Both the position numbers and the translations under genes were made by a program. Positions 45,920-57,068 of a stretch of DNA of 64,000 nt are shown one piece after another. Position 1 is the stretch's first letter; each line of letters starts with the position of its first letter. Below the pieces are notes generated by a model that did not search any database, was not told the DNA's origin, and saw only the letters and a program-made list of their open reading frames with translations. The DNA comes from Corallium rubrum (Eukaryota; Cnidaria; Anthozoa; Scleralcyonacea; Coralliidae): contig OZ035998.1 in assembly GCA_964035015.1 (NCBI GenBank), forward strand, positions 28,379,529-28,443,528, given 5' to 3'.

Positions 45920-46850
45920 AAGTTAAAGCTCTTATACTTAATATAGTTTCACTTGTTATATTTTGATGTTTGTTTGAATTAAACTCTTTAAGAGATTTAT
46001 TTATTGCCTCAATGCAGTGAACTTGTTTATCAGCAGGGGTAAAAAGAGACACTGGACATCTTCTTTCGTCTCCAGTAGCAAACATTTTTGGCTTAACAAG
46101 TCTGGGGTTTTCTCGCAAGCCGCTCTGTCTTGTCTTCGTTATTCCTTCAGCAAATGTGATGAACTCGATGCCGTTGTCATCCTTTTGTAAACAATAATCT
46201 TCAACCTTCATTTCGTGGTGCTCTTGTCGACCGCGTAAACCGAAATGCTGTGTAAGAATTAAGCCACCACAATGTATTTATTAACGAGCGAGGGGGTTTT
46301 CCTCCTAACTGGCCGCTTGTCCACAATATTTCTTCTTCTTCGGTGAGACTCTTTGCTTTGTTTGGTCGTTTTCCTAAGCCGTTTCTTCGCAGCTTTCTTG
46401 CTTTTCCTTCGAGCACTTTTCTGGAATTGAGGAATTCAGTGTCTTTTAATATAGATTTTGGATAGGCCTTTTCTTTGAGAAAACGGTGCAGTGATGCTTG
46501 CATTACTCTAAGGCAGTCCAGTTCGTAATCTTCACCATTTGCTTTGCGTAGTTCGGCGTAAAACCGCGACAGTACCTTGTCAAGTTCTTCACTTTCGTAG
46601 GTTTTCACTGACGTTTCTGAGCACTGCCCATTTTTGAAAAATTCCAACCCAGAAGATAGTGCTTTTCTTTGTGTTTGCATTGTCACTTGATATCTTTAAT
46701 TCTTCAATTTCTTCATTATTTGCCTCAACAAAACGGGAAGCCATGACCCTTTTCAAAACATTACGCCATGATAATTTATTTTTTACAAAATCACAAATGT
46801 TTCCCGCCGCTGGTGTATCGACCAATCAGAGGCAAGTAATTTTGCCCTGA
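45920..46850 (-). pseudogene. N-terminal and middle part of Crypton/DUF3504-like tyrosine recombinase
   Basis: Frames on the minus strand, joined across small frameshifts near 46610 and 46250, carry ELDKVLSRFYAELRKANGED, then ASLHRFLKEKAYPKSI, SLINTLWWLN and KTRQSGL, RLVKPKMFATGDERRCPVSL. This order is typical of cnidarian KIAA1958-like/Crypton-derived proteins. The C-terminal catalytic segment is not downstream in this orientation. Function as an intact recombinase is ruled out in the present arrangement. Confidence 0.7.
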
Positions 46851-47084
46851 ATTACAGAAAAATGCCCTCTTCATTACCCAATCATATTCAAGTAATTTTG
46901 CCCTCTATATTATTAGAAATATAAAGCTAGATCCAAAACCTATGTTTTCCTACCTTTTTAAAGATCTAAAGCTACACGTAATATATCGGAATAAAATCGG
47001 AAAGTTTCTTACTGTCGTCGAAAGAATACTGTCGTCGAAAGAATAGATGTCAGAAGTTTAAGCTTATATAGTTCTTGAACTACA

Positions 47085-48430
47085 CCGAATTTTCTCAACA
47101 AAACTTTGTTTTATACTTATTTTATAATTTACTTTAACTTTTCATGTCTATTTGTGTTTAGAGCTCGTTGTATAATATATGTATAATTTATCAGTATATA
47201 GCTGAACTTATTTTTATTTCATTACGCCAAATGGCTCACGTCCATGAGCGGTTGCTGAGAGGTCCAATTAGAAAAACGGTAATGCACTTCCAGCACTGTG
47301 GGAGAGCATTACACCCTTTTTAATAACTTGCATGTTTTGGCAGAAAATTTCTGAGTTGATTTGATTTGAATGAAAGTAAAAGAGAATTAGACAATTTTGT
47401 TGGAATATTTTAAACAATAATACGTCCTGGAACATTAGGGTTCCCTTTTATAAAACGTACTTAACTAAAAGCGCGGAAATTGAATGCTTAACAGGTGTAA
47501 ACATGAAACGAAACGAACAAAAATAAATAAGATGAACGGGATTATCTGAAGACGCAAACAATGAGTGGAAAACAAATAAGAACACAAATTACAAAAACCC
47601 TTCTGTCTTATTAATCTTGTTTGCTTGGTCTGTACTAGAAAGTATTCAGTTGCCTTTGGTGTTTTCGAATAAACCTCGCTTCTTTGTCGCTCGGTCTGTA
47701 CGAAAATCTTAGCTAAATACTTTCCCGTGCAAACTTCACATTTGGTTAGTAGGTTTGTAAAAACAAATGCTACAGAAACTAAAAGTGGCATTGTTTTGTT
47801 TTACTACCTCCATCAGAAAGTTATGTTTTTAATTCTGTTTGTTTGTCTGTCTGTTACTAAGATATCTCAAAAAGCATTGAACCAATTCCGATGTAACTTT
47901 GCGAAAATTTGCCCACAGACCAAGAAACAACTCGTTCAATTTTCGTTTAATTTAGTTGAGAATTGGATAAAAATTTTATAAACATTTGACAGAACATTCT
48001 CCGTGTGAAAGAAATGAATAAAAAGATAGTTAATTGCGTTCATTCTCATTATGTTATACGAACTTTTAAGTGAATATTTAGTTGAATAGATAAATATACC
48101 AATAGGCTTAACAGTTCCATTGTTTATGATTTGATATTTATCTTAAGGTTTATACAATAAAACAGCTGTGCAGTGAAAGACACTCAAAGTCCGTTATTTC
48201 TTTTTGTTCTAAAAACGAGTGCAATGAAGGACTTTATTCATGCATGCGTAGATCTGGCAAGCTAGCCTGATTAGCGTGTCTTGTTTCTCCTAATACCCGC
48301 TGGCAGCGATATGCGGTCTCTGAGTGCCTTCTACTTTGTTTACACTTACGACAAACGTCTAGAACATTTACACTTGGCATTACAAAACAACTCTAAATAT
48401 ATATAATGACTAAAAACTGTGTTTTTTGAA
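47085..48430. repeat. Segmental duplication, copy 2
   Basis: See 42880-43680; includes the same dispersed repeat (ACTACCTCCATCAGAAAGTT) and ends CGTCTAGAACATTTACACTT. Confidence 0.7.
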
Positions 48431-48604
48431 CTAACGGAGTCATATGGCTAGACTTAGCGTTGCCGTGTTTGCTTAATGTATTATTATCATATGAGAGCAG
48501 ATATAAACATATAAAATATTAAGGTGTCTATAATAAACATGACATTTAAGACACTTTCGTGCGCATATTGTCGAACAAACTTTATCTTTTTCACTGCGTT
48601 TATA

Positions 48605-49015
48605 GGACCTGTTTATCATGATCCCAGTATACCATGATGCCCCACTGTATCAGAATCTCGGCTTGTAACTTGGAAAATAACAGTAAATTATCTATATGGC
48701 GGTGGGATCCTTGTCAGGTGGGACAAATGACCCGCGGCAGACCGGGATGAAGTTTACTGAATTGCAATGCTTGTAACTTTGAATATTACGGTCAGAATTT
48801 CGTCCACACGAAATAACTTCTGTAATCTAGTGACAATTAGGATGAGTTTTTTCTCTTTTGCTCCACTTCCTTAAATTCCCGCGCTTTTTGACCCGGTATG
48901 AAATTCATCTCTGTCAACCGGGACGAACAATTTTTATGCTCCATATTAACCTGGAATGAAATTTATCCCCGGCCACCGCGACATCCCGGTATACCGGGAT
49001 CATATAAACTGTAAA
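48605..49015. mobile_element. Probable MITE with GGGAT-rich interior
   Basis: Imperfect ends CCTGTTTATCATGATCCCAG and GGGATCATATAAACTG; three internal copies of a motif like ACCGGGATGAARTTTA. Confidence 0.6.
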
Positions 49016-49056
49016 AACAGGGGTGTTGAAGCACGCGTGCTATATTGCTTAATTGC

Positions 49057-49494
49057 CTATGAAACGAAAATTAAATTTGTGTTATTTAAAAGACTTAAAA
49101 TGATAGAGTAACATATCTTGCAGCTTTTGGTTTCCTTGCTTTGTTGTTGAGATATTTCAGTTTGTTTTAGATAACTTACGTCACTCTTTGCATAAAGACT
49201 TATCGCAAAACATTATATATCTTTGTTATTGTCAAACAAAAACACTTAAAATGTACAGACTCTGTTGTAGCAGAGAGACTCGCACATGGTTCCTAATTCG
49301 CCAAGTGCTTTTGTTCGATAATAACAAAGATATATTGAACACTTTGCGTTAACTCATTATGCAAACTGTGACTTAAGTTATCTTATAAGTCAAATTTGCA
49401 TATCAAACAAACTGAAATATCTCAAAAACGAAGCAAGGAAACGAAAATCTACAAAATATGTTATAGACAAACTTAATTTTCGTTTCATAGGCAC
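49057..49494. repeat. Inverted repeat, about 440 bp
   Basis: Arms of about 140 bp (ATGAAACGAAAATTAA, TTTCCTTGCTT, GAGATATTTCAGTTTGTTT) are mirrored at the right. An inner pair TTATATATCTTTGTTATTGT / ATAATAACAAAGATATAT lies between. Same family as 23030-24350. Confidence 0.8.
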
Positions 49495-49516
49495 TTGAAG
49501 TGTGTTGAATGGACAC

Positions 49517-49830
49517 TCACACGCGTGCTTACGTGTTAAACTACAGTGCCGTTGGAACAAGTAGTTTAAAAAAACACACACAGCATGCGTGCTGTTTTAG
49601 AGAAATGTGTTAAGTTAACACAGTGACGCGTGCTGGCGTGTAAAAACAACACTGTTGAGAAAACCAAGAATTTTAAAACAGCACGCTGCACGCGTGTTAA
49701 TTTACAACAATGTAATACATTGACACAAACACGCGTGCTTGCGTGTTAAAACGACACCGTTGGGAAAACTAAAGACCATAAAACAGCACGCTGTGCATGT
49801 GTTGTATTACAAGATACACTAGAAAACGTA
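49517..49830. repeat. 105-bp tandem repeat with ACACGCGTG motifs
   Basis: Three units start at 49517, 49623 and 49728 with ACGCGTGCTTRCGTGTTAAA, then CAGTGCCGTTGG-like and TTTAAAACAGCACGC. Smaller 22-bp units (GTGTTCTAAATACACGTAGG) follow at 49860-49915. Confidence 0.8.
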
Positions 49831-50389
49831 GCGTGTTGTAAGCGTGTTTTAAAAACATTGATGTGTGTTCTAAATACACGTAGGCGTGTTCTAAATACAC
49901 GTAAGCGTGTTGTTGGTGTGTTGTGATATGTTACACATGTTGCGCCGTGTTCTAACAACACGTTGCCGGAACACTGACGGTTGTTATAAATGAATATATA
50001 TGCGTTACAACACGCGTGCAACACGGCTTGCTCCACACAAAGCGTGCAGCAAACCAGCGTCTAAAAAGTCAGACATTTTGTAACACACTATGCGTGTGAA
50101 AAGGGAGACATTTTTAAGACTATCAGGGGAAGGGGTAGGGGCCGTAAGTAGCTCGACCAATCAAATGCGAGAACAGATTGCCGCCAAAGGAAGTATTTCG
50201 AAGGAAATCGCTGCACTCGGAGAAGTAGGCCGTAGGAAGATGTGAAATATTGGGGAGGGGGGGGGGGGGCTATAGGAAAGTAAAATTTCAGGGGAGGGTA
50301 ATTTTTGGGTGTCAGCAAAACGTTAAAAAATAATATTTACACTGACAATTTATTGTTAAATCGAATAAAAAGACTTCTTTTCAAACATT

Positions 50390-50935
50390 TTAATATAAAA
50401 GTGAGCGATAAAAGATTTACACGACGTTTCGATGTCATCATAACATCATTATCAAGTGAATAAAAGCTAACATGTCCCTTATATACTCTAGGCTAGACAG
50501 TACGTATTTGTCCTGAACAAAAACTAGTCAACCGTGACTATATACAATAAAAGTTCTACAATGCATCAATTAAACGCGTTATGAATAAAGAATGAAGCTG
50601 TGGTGTAATAACGCATGATGTACAACATAAGACTAATTAAAACAATTTAGATTTAATAGAATCCGACTGTCCATTTAAGCTAGGCTTTAGTTCTTTAATG
50701 AAAAGCATTTCAAAAACCAGACAATCAAACTTGTTTTTGCATTTTCGAAGAACTGAGAACCTCCCAAGCAAGTCATCCAAAGCCTGTCCGTGCGCTTCCT
50801 TGGCATGCCTTCCAACAATCGTGGTTTTATGCTCATCAACACGTTGGTATAGGTGTCGGCACGTATATCCGACATAACCAGCATCGCACTGGTCACACTT
50901 GATCACACCAGCATCGCACTGGTCACACTTATGGC
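50390..50935 (-). pseudogene. Penelope-like element 3' part: GIY-YIG endonuclease and terminus
   Basis: Minus-strand frame ending at 50637 reads CDQCDAGYVGYTCRHLYQRV, then DEHKT and LKPSLNGQSD. The GYVGYT...R..EHK pattern with preceding C-x2-C is the GIY-YIG domain of Penelope-like elements. An internal 27-bp duplication repeats CDQCDAG. Downstream (50400-50460) is a terminal motif with GATGT/ACATC hairpin and GAAACGTC. It is cut off from RT. Confidence 0.85.
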
Positions 50936-51563
50936 CAATGCTATAATGTGCAAAGTCGAAGGTAAATTGGAGAGAGATGGGAAAATGCCAGAAAATTACA
51001 ATCGCTATGTTGACGACACTCTTAATCGTTCTACCGACATTGGTACAGCGAATATGTTCCATCAAACGCTGAACGACGCTCATCCGTCACTCACATTTAC
51101 CATGGAGGTTCAGAAAGATGGTCAACTCCCGTTCCTTGGTATGCTCATGACCAAGAAAGATACTCGCATCTCCACCAGCGTCTATCGAAAGCCTACAGAT
51201 ACGGGACTTTTTCTACACTACCAGAGTCATGTCGACAAGCGATACAAGACCGGACTGATCAAAACCATGCTATATCGTGCAAAGAGATTGTCATCGTCAT
51301 CTGAATCCTTTCAAGAGGAATGCGATAGAATTCGTTTAAGGTTTGTACAGCTGAAATACCCTGAAGCACTGGTCAAGTTCGTGATTTTGGAGTTTATGAC
51401 AGCGGATGCTACAGATAATGCTCCTGGTTCACAAGACAGCGTCCCTTCTGGTAAGCCTGACACAGGTGACAGTATAAACGTCAGCCTACCTTTTAAAGAT
51501 CAGAAGTCAGCAAGAGTTGTCAAGCGGCAGCTGTCTGATCTATCCAACAAAGTGCATGGGTAA
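50936..51563 (+). pseudogene. Penelope-like element reverse transcriptase, C-terminal part
   Basis: Plus-strand frame with YNRYVDDTL (catalytic box), HPSLTFTMEVQKDGQLPFLG, YRKPTDTGLFLHYQSHVDKR and KTGLIKTMLYRAKRL, all typical of Penelope RT. It abuts the GIY-YIG piece head to head at about 50936, so the element is rearranged. Confidence 0.88.
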
Positions 51564-51989
51564 CTCTTGCCAATAGACGCTCAAAGAATAAAGCTATAAT
51601 GATGTATAAGGTTTTGAATGATACTGCACCCTCTTATCTTAGAGATTTATTTCAAACATATCCAAGTACATTAAATTACTCTCTACGAAGTAGAGATACA
51701 AATGTTCTACTGCCAAAACCCAAAACCGAATACCTCAAAAAGTAGAGTTTCAAATTTTTTGGAGCAAAGCTATGGAATGAGTTACCCAACGAAATAAAAT
51801 TAGAAAATTCCCTAACTTCGTTCAAAAGAAAAGTGTCGTTACACAGTCTTATTCAATCTGAGTAGCTAAGTTGTAAATAATATATTTTTATTGTTATTGT
51901 TATTGTATATATTTATAACTAATACCTTCTTTCGGCTCACATGAAAAGCAATTTACTGTAAATTGATTGTGGTTCCGAAGTTAAATAAA
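51564..51989 (+). pseudogene. LINE 3' end (C-terminal RT tail and 3' UTR)
   Basis: Reads NKAIMMYKVLNDTAPSYLRD, SLRSRDTNVLLPKPKTEYL, then one stop and FKFFGAKLWNELPNEIKL: the C-terminus of CR1/Jockey-type RTs. The 3' UTR ends GGTTCCGAAGTTAAATAAAC and runs straight into the CT satellite. Confidence 0.85.
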
Positions 51990-52435
51990 CTTTTCTCTCT
52001 CTCTCCATCTCTCTCCATCTCTCTCCATCTCTCTCCATCTCTTTTCCATCTCTCTCCATCTCTCTCCATTTCTCTCCATCTCTCTCCGTCTCTAGAGAGA
52101 GAAAGATCTCTAGATCTCTAGATCTCAAGATCTCAAGATCTCAAGATCTCAAGATCTCTATCCCTCTATCCCTCTATCTCTGTATCCCTCCATCCCTCCA
52201 TCCCTCCACCTCTCCACCTCTCCACCGCTCCACCTCTCCACCTCTCCACCCTTCACCCCTCCACCTCTCCACCCCTCCACCCCTCCACCCCTCCACCCTC
52301 CACCCCTCCACCCCTCCACCCCTCCACCCCTCCACCTCTCCACCTCTCCACCTCTCCACCTCTCTATCTCTATCTATCTCTTTCTATCTCTGTCTTTCTG
52401 TCTTTCTGTCTCTCTGTCTCTCTCTCGTCTGTCTG
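51990..52435. repeat. Composite pyrimidine satellite (same block order as 1-3431)
   Basis: CTCTCCATCT units (51996-52090), TAGATCTC/AAGATCTC units (52094-52160), CATCCCTC then CACCTCTC/CACCCCTC (52162-52355), and TATCTCTT units. Confidence 0.92.
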
Positions 52436-52528
52436 TGATCGCGAGTACAGACGTGTCTTTTTTGCTCTGCGAATTTGATGTGATATTTCAATCTTTTCAA
52501 AGATTTTCATCTTTTATATTATTATAAT

Positions 52529-53640
52529 ATGGAAAATTATCATGAATTCCTAACTTGTGATCACGATTCAAATGATTTTAATTGGAGAGGAAATGTTGAA
52601 GAGCTAAAGTCGTTTGTACATCTCGTGCTCAATGAAAGCGAAGACGAAGATGACCTTGCTGAAGAACTGGGAGAAATAGTTGAAGATCCGATGCACAAAG
52701 CAGTTTCCTATAAACTGTCTGAACTTTCGCTTCGACTCTATTCTACCGAAACGCTAAAATTATTTGTAGCCAAGTCTGGCCTTTCTTAGAGACATATTCC
52801 ACAAGATTCTCGGTACATTCGAACCAGCGAACGTGGACAAAATGGCAATCAACGATGGTGCATCCGAAAAGAACGCTAAGACAAACAGTGATTTAAACTT
52901 GAGAGACGAGCTAGATTCTCTCAGAATGGAAACGGAGTTAATAAGAGAACAAATCAAGTCGGCTTTACCATCAGCTGATAAAGGTGTCGGAGCTGGGGTC
53001 ATTGTCTTGACGAGAAAAGATCAATATCATGAACTCGTAACAGAAAACAATCGAGCAGGGAAGGCAAATATGCAAATTACCAAACGACAACCAACTTTTG
53101 AACGAGGAAATTTGCAATTATTACAGAGTGCAGAATCAAAAACTTGAAGAAGAAAAACAAAGTCTCGTGACGGCAATGCGTCTATTAGTTAAAGAGACCA
53201 CAGCTAATTTGACATCCCGGCAAATCAGCAAAACGACCAAAAGAAAAAAAAGAAAAGAAAAGAATCTAAAAATTCTCCAATGTCTGAAGATAATCAACAA
53301 AATGAAAATCATTCAAACGGCCTTCCGACCGATAGCTTACCGAAAACAACAACCGGTAACGAAAGACAGACGGGCTCTACAAACAAGCCAAAACGGAGAG
53401 ACACCGTTATTGTCGGTGACTCTGTTATCTCTCGAATCGAGGGTTGGCGATTAAGCAACGAAACCACAAGAGTTACTGTCAAGTCTTTGTCGGGAGCAAC
53501 GGTTGAAGACATGTCGCACCATATCAAACCTACATTGAATAACGCACCAGATGAATTGATAATTCATATTGGAACCAACAACTTGAGGAAAGACACGGCA
53601 GAAGAAATCTGTAAACAGATTGAAAAACTACAGCCATTAT
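52529..53640 (+). pseudogene. LINE ORF1 with SGNH-esterase-like domain, frameshifted
   Basis: Starts MENYHEFLTCDHDSNDFNW; an acidic N-terminus (ESEDEDDLAEELGEIVEDP) is followed by a coiled-coil-like region (52833-53140) in a second frame. A lysine-rich linker and a domain with VIVGDSVISRI (GDS block) and IHIGTNNLRKD (G-x-N block) then follow in a third frame. Such esterase-like ORF1s occur in CR1/L2-type LINEs. At least two frameshifts (near 52785 and 53280) break it, and the last catalytic block is lost at the deletion junction. Confidence 0.7.
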
Positions 53641-54236
53641 TTGATTATTGCGAGGTCGTATGGGACACCATTGGAGTGGTACAAAGTACGAGACTGCAAA
53701 AATTAAACAATCGTGCTGGGCGAGTGATTATATACGCAAAATGGGTATGAAGTCAGAGCCAGTGACATAATAAATCAATTAGGATGGTCAACCCTTCATG
53801 AAAGACGACAAGATCATAAGTGCATCATGATGTATAAAGTTTTAATTGCTCCTGCATAACTCAAAAGATACTTTTCTTATGGCATTGACACCAGTAAATA
53901 TTATCTGAGAAACAATAGTGTTAATTTATCTCTCGCTAAACCAAATACAGATTGAATGAAGAAAAGTTTCAAGTTTGCTGGAGCTAAATTATGCAATAGT
54001 TTGCCAGTTGACTTGAAACTTTCATCTACTTTGACGTCTTTCAAGAGGGGTTTGCCAAGGGAAACCTCAACCAACACCTCAGTTCCAAATGAAATTCAAA
54101 TAAACTATGTAAATATCTTGTATTTATGTAAGTAAGTAACACTCTACGTAATACTATAAGTAATACTTTACTATTCTATATATCGGCTCTTACATAAAGC
54201 AATTCTGTAAATTCATTAAGATTCCGAGATTAAATA

Positions 54237-54240
<4 letters not shown>
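53641..54240 (+). pseudogene. LINE ORF2 C-terminal tail fused to ORF1
   Basis: After ICKQIEKLQ the sequence jumps to PLFDYCEVVWDTIG, QKLNNRAGRVIIYAKWV and later LGWSTLHERRQDHKCIMMYK, FKFAGAKLCNSLPVDLKL. Endonuclease and RT core are deleted. The 3' UTR ends GATTCCGAGATTAAATAAAG, followed by (CT)n. Confidence 0.85.
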
Positions 54241-54315
<75 letters not shown>

Positions 54316-55225
54316 TCTCTCCCTCTCTCCCCCTCTCTCCCCCTCTCTCCCCCTCTCTCCCCCTCTCTCCCCCTCTCTCCCCCTCTCTCCCCCTCTCTCC
54401 CCCTCTCTCCCCCTCTATCCCCTCTCTCCCCCTCTCTCCCCCTCTCTCCCCTCTCTCCCCCTCTCTCCCCTCTCTCTCCCCCTCTCTCCCCCTCTCTCCC
54501 CCTCTCTCCCCCTCTCTCCCCCTCTCTCCCCTCTCTCCCCCTCTCTCCCCCTCTCTCCCCCTCTCTCCCCCTCTCTCCCCCTCTCTCCCCCTCTCTCCCC
54601 CTCTCTCCCCCTCTCTCCCCCTCTCTCCCCCTCTCTCCCCCTCTCTCCCCCTCTCTCCCCCTCTTCTCCCACTCTCTCCCCCTCTTCTCCCCCTCTCTCC
54701 CCCTCTTCTCCCACTCTCTCCCCCTCTTCTCCCGCTCTCTCCCCCTCTCTCCCCCTCTCTCCCCCTCTCTCCCCTCTCTCCCCCTCTCTCCCCCTCTCTC
54801 TCCCTCTCTCCCCTCTCTCCCCCCTCTCCCCTCTCTCCCCCTCTCTCCCCCTCTCTCCCCCTCTCTCCCCCTCTCTCCCCCTCTCTCCCCCTCTCTCCCC
54901 CTCTCTCCCCCTCTCTCCCCCTCTCTCCCCCTCTCTCCCCCTCTCTCCCCCTCTCTCCCCCTCTCTCCCCCTCTCTCCCCCTCTCTCCCCCTCTCTCCCC
55001 CTCTCTCCCCCTCTCTCCCCCTCTCTCCCCCTCTCTCCCCCTCTCTCCCCCTCTCTCCCCCTCTCTCCCCCTCTCTCCCCCTCTCTCCCCCTCTCTCCCC
55101 CTCTCTCCCCCTCTCTCCCCCTCTCTCCCCTCTCTCCCCCTCTCTCCCCCTCTCTCCCCCTCTCTCCCCCTCTCTCCCCCTCTCTCCCTCTCTCTCCCTC
55201 TCTCTCCCCTCTCTCCCCCTCTCCC

Positions 55226-55288
<63 letters not shown>
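54241..55288. repeat. Pyrimidine satellite, 10-bp unit CCCCCTCTCT
   Basis: (CT)n at 54241-54310 passes into about 90 CCCCCTCTCT units, with small variants (CTCTTCTCCC near 54660-54730), and back to (CT)n at 55230-55288. It begins at a LINE 3' end and ends where duplicon B begins. Confidence 0.95.
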
Positions 55289-55294
<6 letters not shown>

Positions 55295-56208
55295 AAGTTA
55301 GTTATAATACATAGCTAACAGTTTTTAAATTATTTCGATCGATTTCTCAACAAAACTCATTGTTTCGACTTTGCATTTCATCTTCAAACGTGGTTATACT
55401 AGCCGTTACTTCTGAAAGACCGAAACCCCAGTAAATGGACAAGTTCCCCTGAAGGAAAGGACACTTCTACTCAGCCCATTCTTCCCATGTTGAAAAAAGT
55501 GGGAAGTGAGGGCAGGGGCGTGGCGAGGTAATCACGATTGGGGGGGGGGGGGGGGGGGTAATGACCAACTTTTCGCAATAATAAACGAAAATTTTCATAT
55601 CAGACACACGTGTAAAAAAGTCGAGAATAGGCGAATTTCAGGGTATTGCGCTTGCATCAGTTTGCCAAGGAATTGGCGGGCTCTTGGCGGGCTACCCACA
55701 AAGTAAGCAATGACAAACAGACATGCTAGCGAGCCAACAACAGCAGAATAACGTAACAGTGTTAAACATTCAGAAACTGTATTTATACTTTGTTTATTTT
55801 TAACAGTTTGTTTACTTTGAGGGGAGTTGGCCAGCTTTTTTGAAAAATGATGCGCGCGCAAAACCCTGAAACTCGCCTATTGATCGAAAAACTTGTAATG
55901 CATAAACGGGTATTTAAGAGCTGGGCAAAACAAGACAAGACAGAAACATTTTATTTTTATGGAAACAATCAAAAGTCACTGAAACTCTGAAAGTGTTCTG
56001 AATGTTGATCTAAAAGTAACCCAAATAAAGTAAACATGTTTAACAATTACGGTGGTAATCTAGTTATCTAGGCAATGCTAATTCTTCGACATCTAAAGTT
56101 TGCCCAGCAGTATATCTCCTAATTTAGAATTACTTGAAATAATGTTATACTTCTGTTAGTTAATCAGGGAGTAATTTTTCCTTTTATTCAATTTCTAGTT
56201 TCGTAGCA

Positions 56209-57068
56209 ATGGAAGTACACAAGCTATGTTTTGCCATTGTTTCCCTATTACTCCAACCAGTTTGTGCCACGACGGCAGAAGAACCGGACTTCACGGCTGC
56301 TCGTAACAAGATCAATGCAGCGAAACCCAACATTGTCTACAAGACGTTTTGTAGTGCGACAAAATCGGGAGGCGACAAGATTGCTTGTCGTCTCAAAGAT
56401 GTTCCATCAGTTGGATTCCTGGTGTGCAAGACAGAAAAAGTAGAAGGAGAACCGTGTGAAGACATTATAGGCGAAGAGTTGAATAATATCAAGACACTCG
56501 GTAATGATGAAGTCAAGACAGTGACCGTCTCACCGCCCGCCATCAACGGTGTAATGTGTGGAAATGAGTCCAGCCCAAATTGCACTGGATTCTTGGAAGA
56601 ATGGATCGACGAGAAGACGGAGAGTTCCAGCATGTTCGCGACCATACCTCGGATGGCACAGTGGACAATCTCATCAAAACAGTGGAAAACATAACCACTA
56701 AAGAAGGGCTCAAAACAACTGCTACTGATCTTAAGAAAATCGTGGAATATATGACAAAGGGCCAGGGAAAATATCGATAAATATGCGATCTTCAGGGTTT
56801 CTTTCTGAAGAAAGGAGGGTTTCTTGTCAACGACGTCCCGGCCATCGAAGACAATCTAATCTTAAATGGTACCTGTTTTACAGGGGAGCCTACTACAACT
56901 GAAGTACTTGATGCTCTTAATAAGATGATTACAGCGTTTGACGTCGACGGTGCCACTAATACGCCTTCCAATTCGTATTCTGCACAGAAGCTGCACCTTT
57001 CATTTTATTTCGTCGTCATATCGCTAGTTTTCGTCTTTTATTTAAAGGGTGAATATGAGTTGGTTTAA
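56209..57068 (+). pseudogene. Secreted/membrane protein of unknown family, copy B, broken in the middle
   Basis: Identical start and signal sequence to copy A. A one-base loss near 56615 (GAGAAGACGG against GAGAAGGACGG) shifts the frame after about 136 codons; later TAA at 56777-56779 replaces a CAA codon of copy A. The original frame then runs to a C-terminal hydrophobic segment (FYFVVISLVFVFYL) and a stop at 57066-57068. The gene is broken here, but at sites where copy A is intact, so the two copies decayed independently. Confidence 0.72.

Noticed and set aside
45529-46850. Working host recombinase gene
   Set aside because: The two halves are on opposite strands and frameshifted.
54415-54714. 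GERGGERGRE repeat protein
   Set aside because: Translation of the CCCCCTCTCT array.
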